A stretch of 64,000 nucleotides of DNA from Methylorubrum thiocyanatum (GCA_014138645.1 JACJIB010000001.1:248001-312000); one strand, 5' to 3'. Shown: positions 20,120-28,655, numbered from the stretch's first letter. The notes: generated by a model from the letters alone, not told the origin. Numbers and translations: made by a program.

Positions 20120-20152
20120 AGGCCCCGCCTCCTCTCAGGGCGGGCCTTTTTT
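20120..20152 (+). terminator. Terminator-like hairpin in the fae leader
   Basis: An imperfect GC-rich hairpin (AGGCCCCGCCT, loop, AGGGCGGGCCT) is followed directly by six T residues. It ends only 24 bases before the fae ATG, which leaves no room for a promoter between them. It therefore looks like either the terminator of the upstream operon read through by fae transcripts, or an attenuator within the fae leader. Confidence 0.6.
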
Positions 20153-20176
20153 CAGGAATCCAGGGAGAGACCCCGA

Positions 20177-20689
20177 ATGGCAAAGATCACCAAGGTTCAG
20201 GTCGGCGAAGCGCTCGTCGGCGACGGCAACGAGGTCGCCCACATCGACCTCATCATCGGACCGCGCGGTTCGCCCGCCGAGACGGCTTTCTGCAACGGCC
20301 TCGTGAACAACAAGCACGGCTTCACCAGCCTGCTCGCCGTGATCGCGCCGAACCTGCCGTGCAAGCCGAACACGCTGATGTTCAACAAGGTCACCATCAA
20401 CGACGCCCGTCAGGCCGTCCAGATGTTCGGCCCGGCCCAGCACGGCGTCGCCAAGGCCGTTCAGGACGCGGTTGCCGAAGGCATCATCCCGGCGGACGAG
20501 GCCGACGACCTGTACGTGCTGGTCGGCGTGTTCATCCACTGGGAAGCGGCCGACGACGCCAAGATCCAGAAGTACAACTACGAGGCCACCAAGCTCTCGA
20601 TCCAGCGCGCCGTGAACGGCGAGCCGAAGGCCGCGACGGTGACCGAGCAGCGCAACTCGGCGCAGCACCCCTTCGCCGCCAACGCTTAG
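20177..20689 (+). CDS. fae: Fae, formaldehyde-activating enzyme
   Basis: Fae catalyses condensation of formaldehyde with dH4MPT to methylene-dH4MPT, the entry step of formaldehyde oxidation. The 170 residues begin [20 protein letters not shown], with [10 protein letters not shown], the pterin- and substrate-site segment [20 protein letters not shown] and [20 protein letters not shown]. His22 in AHIDLI is the position of the known catalytic residue. CAGGGAGAGA lies just upstream. An in-frame ATG at 20111 would add 22 residues across the leader hairpin and is unlikely. A strong terminator follows. Confidence 0.97.
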   Translation: MAKITKVQVGEALVGDGNEVAHIDLIIGPRGSPAETAFCNGLVNNKHGFTSLLAVIAPNLPCKPNTLMFNKVTINDARQAVQMFGPAQHGVAKAVQDAVAEGIIPADEADDLYVLVGVFIHWEAADDAKIQKYNYEATKLSIQRAVNGEPKAATVTEQRNSAQHPFAANA

Positions 20690-20782
20690 ATCGGGGACAG
20701 TCCTGGGCAGAGCGAGCCTCCGCCCGCACCGCGGGGTCTGCTCCAGCGACTGGCTTCGATCTTCCTTGGACGTTGATGGATC

Positions 20783-20811
20783 GGGACGGCTTCGGCCGTC
20801 CCTTTCTTTTT
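20783..20811 (+). terminator. Strong terminator after fae
   Basis: A perfect 8-base stem closed by a TTCG tetraloop (GGGACGGC-TTCG-GCCGTCCC) is followed by TTTCTTTTT. It is a textbook intrinsic terminator, about 95 bases after the fae stop, and separates fae from the opposite-strand HisA-like gene. Confidence 0.88.
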
Positions 20812-20824
20812 GGGCGAAAGCCGC

Positions 20825-21523
20825 TCAGCGCAGCCGCCCGTCATGGATCGCCGAGGCGACGAGCGCCCCCGCGGCCCCGGCCTCCCTGAGACGCGTGACA
20901 TCCTCCGGCCCCCGCACGCCGCCGGCCGCGTAGATCCGCCGGTTCTCTCCCAGCGCGACGGCCCGCGAGATCCCGAGAAGATCGGGACCCGTGCCGGTGC
21001 CGACGCGGGCGAGCGTCATCACGATCACCTCTTCCGGCCAGGTCTCCGCATCGTCGTGCAGGGCGTCCGGGCCGAGCCGTGCCTCGCCGCGGCTGTCGAG
21101 GGAGAGCACGGCACGATCGCCGAGCGCCCGCACGAGGCCGGCGTCCCGCTGGCTCTCGCTGCCGATCACCGGGTGGCCGAGACCGGAACGGACGAAGCGT
21201 TCAAGTCCCGAAAGATCGGAAAAGCCGGCATCGACCCACAGGGTCACGCCGGGACAGGCGCGGGCCACCGCCTCCAGACTGGTGCGGTCTGGCTCCGTGC
21301 CGTCCATGATCGCGTCGAGATCGGCGACGTAGAGCCGGTCGCCCCCGACGGCCTCGAGCAGGCCGCGGGCGATGTCGGCAGGCTTCGAGCCTCTGGCCAA
21401 GGGGGTGTCGATCGGGGCATAGGCGTCCCGCTCGCCCGCGCGAGCGCGCACCACTCGGCCGTGGCGCAGGTCGATCACCGGGATCAGCCGGAACGGCCTT
21501 GGCCCTTCAGAACCGTGAGACAT
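20825..21523 (-). CDS. HisA-like TIM-barrel protein of the C1 cluster
   Basis: This 232-residue protein of the HisA/HisF barrel family begins, after 12 residues, with FRLIPVIDLRHGRVVRARAG. It continues with DRLYVADLDAIMDG, VTLWVDAGFSD, GHPVIGSESQRD and RRIYAAGGVRGPEDV, including the two phosphate-binding glycine loops. It lacks the context of a histidine operon. Related HisA-like genes accompany H4MPT genes in methylotrophs and methanogens, so a step in pterin or methylofuran synthesis is likely but not assigned. Its ATG is three bases from the start codon of the divergent neighbour. Confidence 0.8.
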   Translation of the reverse strand: MSHGSEGPRPFRLIPVIDLRHGRVVRARAGERDAYAPIDTPLARGSKPADIARGLLEAVGGDRLYVADLDAIMDGTEPDRTSLEAVARACPGVTLWVDAGFSDLSGLERFVRSGLGHPVIGSESQRDAGLVRALGDRAVLSLDSRGEARLGPDALHDDAETWPEEVIVMTLARVGTGTGPDLLGISRAVALGENRRIYAAGGVRGPEDVTRLREAGAAGALVASAIHDGRLR

Positions 21524-21526
21524 CGC

Positions 21527-22561
21527 GTGAACCGGACAACGACCAGGATCATCGGGTGGGATCTCGGCGGGGTGCATGTCAAGGCGGCGCTCGTCGAGGG
21601 CGGCCGCGTGGTCGAGGCGGTGCAGGCCCCCTGCCGGCTCTGGCGCGGCGTCCCCGCTCTCGATGAGACCTTCGCGCAATTGCCGGACTGGGTGCGGGGC
21701 GAGGCGCACCACGCCGTCACCATGACCGGTGAGCTGACCGACTGCTTCGCCGACCGCGCCGACGGGGTGCACCAGCTCTCCGCCTGGGCCGACGCGACGC
21801 TCGCGGGTGCGGTGCGGATCTATGCCGGCCGCGCCGGCTTCGTCTCGGCCGACGCCGCCCGCCCACACGCCGCCGACATCGCCTCCGCCAACTGGCATGC
21901 CACCGCTGCCCTGATCGGCCGGCACGCCGCGCACGCGCTCCTGGTCGATATCGGCTCGACCACCGCCGACCTGATCCCGATCGTGGCGGGGGTGCCGTCC
22001 GCGCAGGGCTACAGCGACGCCGAGCGGCTGGAGACGGGCGAACTCGTCTATACCGGTGTGGTGCGCACGCCGCTCCTCGCCTTCGCGGACCACGCCCCCT
22101 GGCGCGGCCGGCGCACCCGGCTGATGGCCGAGACGTTTGCGAGCACTGCCGACATCTACCGCCTCACCGGCGACCTGCCGGAGGGCGCCGACCAGCAATA
22201 CAGCGCCGACCTCAAGGGCAAGTCGATCCTCGAGACCGAAACCCGGCTCGCCCGCATGGTCGGCCGCGACCGGGGGGAGGGGAGCGCGGAGGAATGGCGG
22301 GCGCTGGCCGCATGGTTCGCCGAGGCGCAGCTGCGCCCGCTGCACGATGCCGCCGCGGTGCTGCTCTCGCGCCCGGACCTGCCGGGGGACGCACCGCTCG
22401 TCGTGTGCGGTGCCGGCCGCTTCCTGGCCGAGCGGCTCGCCGCCCGGCTCGGGCGCCGCGCCGTGCCGCTGACCGAGGTCATTGCCGAGCGCCTGCGGGC
22501 CGAGGATGCGGCCTGGGTCTCGACCTGCGGCCCGGCCGTCGCCGTCGGGCTGATCGCGTGA
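21527..22561 (+). CDS. Hydantoinase/oxoprolinase-family C1-transfer protein (MfnF-like)
   Basis: This 344-residue actin-fold protein is of the group annotated as H4MPT-linked C1 transfer pathway protein. RIIGWDLGGVHVKAALVEGG is the N-terminal phosphate loop. ALLVDIGSTTADLIPIVAG is the second, and VVCGAGRFLAERLA and WVSTCGPAVAVGLIA close the domain. The archaeal relative MfnF joins the furan phosphate unit to the tyramine-glutamate part of methanofuran, so a like role in methylofuran assembly is inferred. The GTG at 21527 is used because no later start precedes the first loop. Confidence 0.85.
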   Translation: MNRTTTRIIGWDLGGVHVKAALVEGGRVVEAVQAPCRLWRGVPALDETFAQLPDWVRGEAHHAVTMTGELTDCFADRADGVHQLSAWADATLAGAVRIYAGRAGFVSADAARPHAADIASANWHATAALIGRHAAHALLVDIGSTTADLIPIVAGVPSAQGYSDAERLETGELVYTGVVRTPLLAFADHAPWRGRRTRLMAETFASTADIYRLTGDLPEGADQQYSADLKGKSILETETRLARMVGRDRGEGSAEEWRALAAWFAEAQLRPLHDAAAVLLSRPDLPGDAPLVVCGAGRFLAERLAARLGRRAVPLTEVIAERLRAEDAAWVSTCGPAVAVGLIA

Positions 22562-22614
22562 GGAACGGGGCCGCTCCCGCGCGTTGACGGGAACGAAATC
22601 ACGAGGAGATGCGA

Positions 22615-22815
22615 ATGACTGCCGGAAACAAGCTCGCCCGCATCCTGGCCACCCGCACCGGCGAGGCGATCGAGTTGGCCTTCGTCACCGAGGACGGCCG
22701 GACCACGCGGGTGCTCGCGAGCGACGACCAGATCGACCGGCTCGTGGACGAATTGGAGGACATCCTCAACTCGCCCGCCGGGACCAGCTCCGGCGAGCCG
22801 CCCGCGGCGGCCTGA
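22615..22815 (+). CDS. Small acidic protein of unknown function
   Basis: This 66-residue cytoplasmic protein begins MTAGNKLARILATRTGEAIE and contains a short acidic helix DDQIDRLVDELEDIL. There is no signal peptide or membrane segment. The ribosome site GAGGAG precedes the ATG at 22615 by 6 bases; an ATG at 22609 is too close to it. It follows the hydantoinase-like gene by 53 bases and probably shares its transcript. I recognise no family. Confidence 0.65.
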   Translation: MTAGNKLARILATRTGEAIELAFVTEDGRTTRVLASDDQIDRLVDELEDILNSPAGTSSGEPPAAA

Positions 22816-22818
22816 CCC

Positions 22819-23829
22819 TTACCGCAAGAAGTCCCCGAAGGCCCGCGGGCCGTCGCCGGTCTCGACGGTGCCGGTGATCGTGAGCGTCGAGGGGTCGATC
22901 AGGCTCAGGGAATTGTCGCCCCAATTGGCGACGACGACGGTCCTGCCGTCCCGCGTGGCGGCGATCCCTTCCGGGTGGTCGCCGACATCGATCGCGGCGA
23001 GCCGCTTCAGGCTTGCCGGATCGAACACCGTCACGGTGTTGGAATATTGGTCGGTCACGAACCCTTTGCCGGCGGCGAGCGCGATCACGTAGGGCCGCTG
23101 GCCGGTGGCGACCCGGCCGGTCTCGCGGCCGGCGGCGATGTCGATCGCCGAGACGTCGTTCGAGACCACGTTGGCGGTGTAGGCGGTGGCGCCGTCCGCC
23201 GAGAGGGTCAGGCCGAACGGGTGTTGACCGACGGCGACGCGCCGGGTCTCCCGGCGGCTCGCGACATCGATGATCGAGACGGAATCGGATTCGCGGTTGG
23301 CCACCAGCAGGGTGGCGCCGTCCGGCGTGACGGCGATCCCGGACGGGGACTGGCCGGTGGCGATCTCGCCCTCCAGGGTCAGCCCCTCCGCGCCGGGCCG
23401 CAGCACGAAGACGCGGGTGCCGTACCAGTCGGCGACGTAGACCTCGCCGGATTTCGGGTTGACGCCGATGCCGAGGGGCCCGCCGGGCAAGTCGAGGCTC
23501 GCCGTGACCTTGCGCGCCGCGAGGTCGATCACCGAGACGCCGTGGCCCTCGGGACGGGTGACGTAGGCGGTCTTCCGGTCGGGCGAGAGGGCGATGCCCG
23601 CCGGCGCGCCCGGCACCGGGATCGATTGCAGGATCTTCCGGGAGGCGAGGTCCACGACCTCGACGGCGTTGCCGAGCTGCGCCGTGACCAGCGCTTCCTG
23701 CGCGAGGGCGGTGCCGCCGCAGGCCAGGAGGCCGGCGAGGGCGAGATACGCCCTCCCTCCCCGGATGGGAGAGGAGGAGAGCCGGCGCACTCCCCGAAAC
23801 CGCCGAAGCACGCCGACTCTCCGCATCAT
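22819..23829 (-). CDS. Exported YVTN-family beta-propeller protein
   Basis: This 336-residue exported protein is made of repeated 40-45 residue blades of the YVTN type: KTAYVTRPEGHGVSVIDLA, EVYVADWYGTRVFVL, TLLVANRESDSVSIIDVA, TAYTANVVSNDVSAIDIA and TVVVANWGDNSLSLIDPS. A long basic start precedes the signal sequence YLALAGLLACGGTALAQ. It is the last gene of the methylofuran-type operon, 7 bases after an SRPBCC gene. It resembles LutB, encoded about 8 kb away, in fold only. Blade proteins of this kind often accompany PQQ or heme systems; its role is unknown. Confidence 0.82.
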   Translation of the reverse strand: MMRRVGVLRRFRGVRRLSSSPIRGGRAYLALAGLLACGGTALAQEALVTAQLGNAVEVVDLASRKILQSIPVPGAPAGIALSPDRKTAYVTRPEGHGVSVIDLAARKVTASLDLPGGPLGIGVNPKSGEVYVADWYGTRVFVLRPGAEGLTLEGEIATGQSPSGIAVTPDGATLLVANRESDSVSIIDVASRRETRRVAVGQHPFGLTLSADGATAYTANVVSNDVSAIDIAAGRETGRVATGQRPYVIALAAGKGFVTDQYSNTVTVFDPASLKRLAAIDVGDHPEGIAATRDGRTVVVANWGDNSLSLIDPSTLTITGTVETGDGPRAFGDFLR

Positions 23830-23836
23830 CGAACCC

Positions 23837-24367
23837 TTACGAGCCCTTCTCGGCCTTGGCCTTCACGTTCTCCAGGCCGGCCTTGTAGAGGCCGAGCACG
23901 GCCTTCTTGGCGGCCTCGTCGTTCAGCTCGGGCGGCGGATCGTTGTTCATGTAGCCGCGGTAGAACGCGCCGCGCCACGTCATCTTGGTCTTGTCGCCCT
24001 CGCCCTCGACCTCGATGGTCGAGGAATAGTCGTTCACCGGCAGGGTCTTCACGTCGACCTTGTTGATCCGGTACATCAGGGTCTTCTTTTCGGCGTCGTA
24101 CTTGGCGAGTTCCTCCTCGACCGTGGCGCCGCCCTTCAGGGTCAGCGTGCGGGTCGCCTTGACCTCGTTGCCACCCTTGCCCTCGGTCTTCTCGACCAGC
24201 GGGATCCAGCTTCCGTCCTGGAAGTTGCCGACGATCGCCCAGACCTTGTCGGCGGGGGCGTTGATCTCGATCGACTCCGACACCTTCTGCCGCGTGGGAC
24301 CGTGCGCCTGCGCGGCAAACGTCACCGTGGCGAGCGCCGCCACGGCGGCGAGCGTCCTGAACTTCAT
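23837..24367 (-). CDS. Exported SRPBCC (MxaD-like) protein, copy 1
   Basis: This 176-residue protein has a clear signal peptide (MKFRTLAAVAALATVTFAAQA) and a single SRPBCC/START-like domain: VSESIEINAPADKVWAIVGN, then KATRTLTLKGGATVEEEL and TWRGAFYRGY. It shares the motif NNDPPPELNDE with the gene just upstream, so the two are tandem paralogues. The periplasmic MxaD protein of methanol oxidation has the same fold, so a role at a periplasmic methanol-oxidation step is plausible. The start has GGGAGGAGAA upstream. Confidence 0.82.
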   Translation of the reverse strand: MKFRTLAAVAALATVTFAAQAHGPTRQKVSESIEINAPADKVWAIVGNFQDGSWIPLVEKTEGKGGNEVKATRTLTLKGGATVEEELAKYDAEKKTLMYRINKVDVKTLPVNDYSSTIEVEGEGDKTKMTWRGAFYRGYMNNDPPPELNDEAAKKAVLGLYKAGLENVKAKAEKGS

Positions 24368-24432
24368 GCGTTTTCTCCTCCCGTTGAGGCGGCCGAGCAT
24401 GGCCGCTTCACCCCTCATTCGAGCGACTTGTG

Positions 24433-24969
24433 TCAGGAGCCGCTCTTCTCAAGCCGGACCTTGAGGTTCTCAAGGCTGGCATGAATCCAGGCCCGCACGC
24501 GCTTCTCCGAATTCTCGTCGTTGAGTTCGGGCGGCGGGTCGTTGTTCGGATGGCCCCGGTAGAACGCGGCCTTCCACTCGACGCGGGCCGCGTGCTCGCC
24601 CTCGGGCCGCACCGAGATGGTGGCCGAGTAATCCTTGGCCGGCAGGTCGGCGACCTCGTTCTCGAGGATGTAGTAGGCGAAGCTCATGTGCTCGGGGTCG
24701 AGCTTGCGGCTCTCCTCGACGATGGCGTGGCCGTTCTTCAGGGTCAGCCGGAAGACCGGCCTGTCCGGGCTTCCCTGCCGCTCGCCGCGGGCCACGTTCT
24801 CGATCCAGGCGGCGTCCGCGGGGTTGCCGACCACCGCCCAGACCTTCTCGGGCAAGGCATCGATGGCGACGGTCTCGACGATCTTGCGCCGGGTCGGCGC
24901 GTGCTGGGCCTCGGCCCCGATGGTGGTCACGGCGAGCGCCGCGGCGGCGAGAAGAGCGATCCGCTTCAA
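24433..24969 (-). CDS. Exported SRPBCC (MxaD-like) protein, copy 2 (TTG start)
   Basis: This paralogue of the next gene is 178 residues, with a signal peptide (MKRIALLAAAALAVTTIGAEA) followed by PTRRKIVETVAIDALPEKVW, FRLTLKNGHAIVEE and EWKAAFYRGH plus NNDPPPELNDE. The best start is the TTG ending at 24969, with GGGAGA 9 bases upstream; an upstream in-frame GTG would add a basic stretch. It lies 43 bases after the DUF447 gene in what seems to be one operon with mfnB. The ligand is unknown. Confidence 0.8.
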   Translation of the reverse strand: MKRIALLAAAALAVTTIGAEAQHAPTRRKIVETVAIDALPEKVWAVVGNPADAAWIENVARGERQGSPDRPVFRLTLKNGHAIVEESRKLDPEHMSFAYYILENEVADLPAKDYSATISVRPEGEHAARVEWKAAFYRGHPNNDPPPELNDENSEKRVRAWIHASLENLKVRLEKSGS

Positions 24970-25012
24970 ACCCGACAATCTCCCTCGAACGGCCACTTGA
25001 GCCTTTGTCCCC

Positions 25013-25612
25013 TCACCGGGGACGGCTCGTCCCGTCGAGGACGCGCCCGCTGCGCCCGAGGGCGCCCGCGACCTTGTCCTCGATCCAGTCCCAGGCCTCG
25101 CGCTCGGCGGGGCCGGCGGTCTTGGCAATCGCTATGGCATGATAGGCCATTTCCGTCAGGACTTTTTCCGGGCTCAGCATGTGGAGCCGGGTGGACAAAA
25201 TTGCCGCTTCGATCACCGCGCCTTGCGCCCGGTTGTAGCCGATGAAGGGCACGTGGCTGACCGCATGCACCATCCGCCCGCGGTAGCGCGGGCGCTGCGG
25301 GTCGTCCTCGACCGCGGCCACCTCGAACTCGGCATGGCCGAAGCAGTCGGCGAGGCGCTTGCCGGGGATTGTGTCGCAATCCACCACCGGCCAGTCGCGC
25401 CGCCCGGTGACGATTCCGGCGATGACCCGCACGTCGCTGGGCGCGGAGGCCGTGAAATAGGGGCGCTCCGCGAGATTCTCGATGGTCGGCGAGGGCCGGA
25501 ACGGGGCGAGCACGAAATCCTCGCCCTCGCGGATCAGGCCGAACGGCACGAGATGCATCGTGCCCGCCGCCGACAGGGTCGTAACGACGGTCTCAAGGAT
25601 CAGCGGCATCAA
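25013..25612 (-). CDS. DUF447-family protein of the methanopterin cluster
   Basis: This 199-residue protein belongs to the DUF447 family, found in methanogens and in methylotrophs that use H4MPT. It begins MMPLILETVVTTLSAAGTMH and contains HLVPFGLIREGEDFVLAPFRP, then FEVAAVEDDPQRPRYRGRMV. The fold resembles flavin-reductase-like split barrels. Its M. extorquens homologue lies in the orf19-22 group needed for growth on C1 compounds. The precise step is not established. It follows the dihydropteroate-synthase-like gene by 57 bases. Confidence 0.82.
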   Translation of the reverse strand: MMPLILETVVTTLSAAGTMHLVPFGLIREGEDFVLAPFRPSPTIENLAERPYFTASAPSDVRVIAGIVTGRRDWPVVDCDTIPGKRLADCFGHAEFEVAAVEDDPQRPRYRGRMVHAVSHVPFIGYNRAQGAVIEAAILSTRLHMLSPEKVLTEMAYHAIAIAKTAGPAEREAWDWIEDKVAGALGRSGRVLDGTSRPR

Positions 25613-25669
25613 GCTTCCGTCCGAAAGGGGGGCACCGGCTTTTCCGAAGCGGTCCCGTGCGGGGAGGAG

Positions 25670-27244
25670 TTAGGTCCGGTCGCCGTCCGGCACCAGCCGG
25701 CCGCAGACGATGCGACCGCCCTTCGGCGCGCTGAGCGGGTCGTGCCCGGCTGCCGAGCCGCTGCCGGTCTCGGTGCGCGGCGGGTCGGCGTCGCGCTCGG
25801 GATCGGTCCGGGTCGCGCGCTCGGCGGCGGGCGCCTCGGGGCCGCTATGCTTGGTATGGGCGGATCTTGTCGGCCCGGCCGCCTTGAAGGCGGTGGTGTC
25901 TTCTTGGGTGCGGTCGGCGGCGCAGCCCCAGTCGAGGGGTTCGTCCTGCACGTAGCGCTTGCCCAGCCGGAACGCGGTCTCGGCCTTGGTCAGCTCGCCC
26001 CCGAGATAGAAGGCGTGGGCGCCGTCGCTCTCCACGCTCAGATCGGGGAAGAAGCCCATCGCGTCGGTGCCGGTGGTGTGACGGTCGCGGTTGTAGACGT
26101 GAATGCCGTCCTCGGCGACAGCAATGCGGTAATTGGGGTCGCGCACTTCCGCGGCCAGGGCCGCGATCTCCTCGGGGGTCTGCACGTAGGGCCGCTTGTC
26201 GTGGAGCGCGAGCAGCTCACGGCCGTAGCCCTTGGGCAGGGCGGCATCCTCGCGCGCCGCGTACATCACCCGCCGGGCGGCATCGTGCTCCTCCACCGTG
26301 CGCCGCGTGTGGTTCGAGACCTGCACGATCAGCACGTTGCGGATGGCGAGTTCCGAGCACATGCCGACGAGGAGCGCGGTGACCCCGAGGCTGTCGGCCT
26401 CGGTGAGTTCGGTGAGGTTGCCGGTGCCCATCATCATCTCGATGTTCGGCCAGCGCGCCCGGATCTCACGGTAGCGGACGATCGAGTCGACGAAGCCGAA
26501 ATGGATCGGCTCCAGGATCGGATCGGCCATGTAGGGCCGGCCCGCCCGCTCCATCCGCTCGATGGCCCGGTCGAGGGAGGGCAGGTCGTCGGGCCGCATC
26601 GGCACGAGGATCGGCACCGCATCGGTCTCGAAGGCGAGATCGAGCGTCTCCTCGTTGAGGCTCAGCAGATAATCGGCCCCGGCGCGCGCGCCGCGGGTCA
26701 GCTCGTCGAGGGAGAAGGAATCGACGCTGACCTTCAGCCCCGCGCCCTTCAGCGCGCGCACGCTGTCCTCGAGATGCGGGAAGGCCGTGTCGGGCAGGCC
26801 GCCGAGATCGATCACGTCGGCGCCGCGCCGGGCGAGGTCGAGACCCTTGGCCAGGATCTGGTCCAGCGTCATCTTCGAGGCATCGACGATCTCGGAGAAG
26901 ATCCGCAGGTCGTGGCGTGAGAGATCGACCTTGCGCCCGGTCAGGCCGAGATAAGCCGGCAAATCGACGATCTCGTCCGGGCCCCGCTCGACCGGCAGAC
27001 CGAAATGCCGGCTCAGCGCCTCCGGATTGGCGCGGCAGCGCCCCGGCAGGACGATCCGGGTCGCGCCCTCGGGCATCTGCACCCGGCGCTTGATGATCTC
27101 TTCCGTCATCAGCGCGGCGACCTTCACCCCGGCATCGGCGATGCTCCAAGTGAAGCGCTCGGCCGGCAGGGTGGCGGCGACCTTCTCCAGCCGGGCATGG
27201 GCCAGCTTGCCGGTGATGAAGACGAGGTGTTCGGGCGCGCTCAT
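25670..27244 (-). CDS. Dihydropteroate-synthase-like protein of the C1 cofactor cluster
   Basis: This 524-residue protein has an N-terminal domain of about 150 residues (EHLVFITGKLAHARLEKVAA) and a TIM-barrel related to dihydropteroate synthase. RRGADVIDLGGLPDTAF, LKVSVDSFSLDELTRGARAG and YMADPILEPIHFGF mark the barrel. A Pro/Glu-rich disordered tail follows from about 460. It is far longer than FolP and accompanies H4MPT genes rather than folate genes, so it likely acts on a pterin or a related intermediate. It starts four bases inside the kinase-like gene (ATGA). Confidence 0.85.
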   Translation of the reverse strand: MSAPEHLVFITGKLAHARLEKVAATLPAERFTWSIADAGVKVAALMTEEIIKRRVQMPEGATRIVLPGRCRANPEALSRHFGLPVERGPDEIVDLPAYLGLTGRKVDLSRHDLRIFSEIVDASKMTLDQILAKGLDLARRGADVIDLGGLPDTAFPHLEDSVRALKGAGLKVSVDSFSLDELTRGARAGADYLLSLNEETLDLAFETDAVPILVPMRPDDLPSLDRAIERMERAGRPYMADPILEPIHFGFVDSIVRYREIRARWPNIEMMMGTGNLTELTEADSLGVTALLVGMCSELAIRNVLIVQVSNHTRRTVEEHDAARRVMYAAREDAALPKGYGRELLALHDKRPYVQTPEEIAALAAEVRDPNYRIAVAEDGIHVYNRDRHTTGTDAMGFFPDLSVESDGAHAFYLGGELTKAETAFRLGKRYVQDEPLDWGCAADRTQEDTTAFKAAGPTRSAHTKHSGPEAPAAERATRTDPERDADPPRTETGSGSAAGHDPLSAPKGGRIVCGRLVPDGDRT

Positions 27245-27882
27245 GCGGCGTGCCTCTCGTGAAGCGCTTCGGGGCCGCGGATCAGGATCGTGCCGGGATA
27301 GCCGGCGGCAAAGCGTGGGAAGGCGGCATCGACGAGGCCGTCGCGGGCGAGGATTTCCGGATCGGTCCCGGACAGAAGGTTTGCCGACTTCACGAGGATG
27401 CAGAGCGTGGCACCGAGCCGTGTCGCGAGCCAGAGGGCGAGGCTGTCGGAGGTGATCTCCCAACTCTCCGCGATGTCGGGATGGCCGCCCTTCAGCGCCA
27501 CCGGATCCCAGATCGCGGAGCGGCCCTGGGCCAGCGTCTCGGCCACCGCTTCCGGGGTCGCCGCGATGGGAAGCCGCGGTTCGATCGCAGAAAACACCTC
27601 GGCCATGCGGCCCATGGCGTCGAGGGCGAGGCGGTGAGCGAGCCTGTCGTCGAAGCCGAGCCGCGCTTGCGTCGTCCGCACCGCATCGGCGAAGGGGCCG
27701 CCGCCGGGCACGATCGCCACGGGGGCGCTGTCGGCGCATTCGGAGAGGATGGCGCCGAGCCGCGCGCGGTCGGAAACGAGGCTGCCGCCGATCTTGACGA
27801 CGGCCGTCCCGGTTCTTCCGGCGCCCGATTTCAGGCGCGCCCGCGTTTGGCCGGAGGCAGGGAGAGGCTTTGCGCCTGTCAT
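27241..27882 (-). CDS. Amino acid kinase-family protein (MfnE-like)
   Basis: This 213-residue protein has the amino acid kinase fold: AVVKIGGSLVSDRARLGAIL, VAIVPGGGPFADAVR, and the nucleotide-site SANLLSGTDPEILARDG. In archaea MfnE, of this superfamily, phosphorylates the aminomethylfuran phosphate intermediate of methanofuran. The neighbouring mfnB supports the same role here. The ATG ending at 27882 is used; a GTG ending at 27891 overlaps the mfnB stop (GTGA) and may be the true start. It overlaps the next gene by four bases. Confidence 0.82.
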   Translation of the reverse strand: MTGAKPLPASGQTRARLKSGAGRTGTAVVKIGGSLVSDRARLGAILSECADSAPVAIVPGGGPFADAVRTTQARLGFDDRLAHRLALDAMGRMAEVFSAIEPRLPIAATPEAVAETLAQGRSAIWDPVALKGGHPDIAESWEITSDSLALWLATRLGATLCILVKSANLLSGTDPEILARDGLVDAAFPRFAAGYPGTILIRGPEALHERHAA

Positions 27883-27887
27883 GCCGG

Positions 27888-28610
27888 TCACGCCGCGTCG
27901 GCCCGCAGGCCGGTCCGCATCGCCGCGACCGCCTGCGCGACCCGGGCGCCGTCGAGCGCCTCGCGCCGGTTGCCGCCGCGACAGAGACCGCCGCGGAAGC
28001 CGAGATAGTCGGGCCCGAGACCGGATAGGGCGGGAATGTCGGCCAGCCCGAGCGAGCCGGCGAGCCCGCTCATCAGGCCATGCGCGCGGCAGCGGGCGAC
28101 GAAGGCGGCGAGCTGCGTGGCGGTCATGAGGGCGGGCAGCGCGATCCCGCTCTTGCCCCTCGTGTCGATCATTGCGCCGGCAAAACCTGCGGCGGCCAAG
28201 CGCAGGGCCGAGTGCGCGGCCCAGCCGTCGGTCACGCCGTCCTCGGCGAAGAGCACGCCGATCACCCGGCCGGGCGCCCGTGCGGCGGCCTCCGCCAGCG
28301 CCGCGTCGTCCGCGGCGCCGACCGCGATCTTGATGAAGTCGACTCCCGTCGCGGCCATCGCGGCGATGGCGGCGGCGATCCCGGTCCCCGTGCCGTCGCC
28401 GGCCACCGCGCTGGTGACGGCCCGCCCACCGACCTCCGCGACGATGGCGCGCACGGTCTCGGGCGCCAGCGCGCCGAGGGCGCCGCGCTCGGGATCCTTG
28501 GCGTCGATCAGGTCCGCCCCGGCCCGGAGCGCGGTGAGCGCCTCGTCGGGTCCGCGCACGCTGACGAGCAGGCGGGGTCGCGCGGGAGAAGTCGGTTCGA
28601 TGTCGGGCAC
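27888..28610 (-). CDS. mfnB: MfnB, (5-formylfuran-3-yl)methyl phosphate synthase
   Basis: MfnB makes the furan ring of methylofuran from two molecules of glyceraldehyde 3-phosphate. The 240-residue TIM barrel has RLLVSVRGPDEALTALRAGA, the conserved LIDAKDPERGALGAL with the Lys that forms the Schiff base, VDFIKIAVGAADDA, and AMIDTRGKSGIALP. Its end coincides with the start of the kinase-like gene, so the two are coupled. It follows the DUF2380 gene by 45 bases. Confidence 0.9.
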   Translation of the reverse strand: MPDIEPTSPARPRLLVSVRGPDEALTALRAGADLIDAKDPERGALGALAPETVRAIVAEVGGRAVTSAVAGDGTGTGIAAAIAAMAATGVDFIKIAVGAADDAALAEAAARAPGRVIGVLFAEDGVTDGWAAHSALRLAAAGFAGAMIDTRGKSGIALPALMTATQLAAFVARCRAHGLMSGLAGSLGLADIPALSGLGPDYLGFRGGLCRGGNRREALDGARVAQAVAAMRTGLRADAA

Positions 28611-28655
28611 GGGAAACGTTCTTGCTCAGCCTTGCGCGCCCGCACAAGCCCCGCC

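Noticed and set aside
20111..20176. An upstream in-frame ATG for fae
   Set aside because: The added 22 residues would be encoded by the hairpin and T run and are not part of known Fae proteins.
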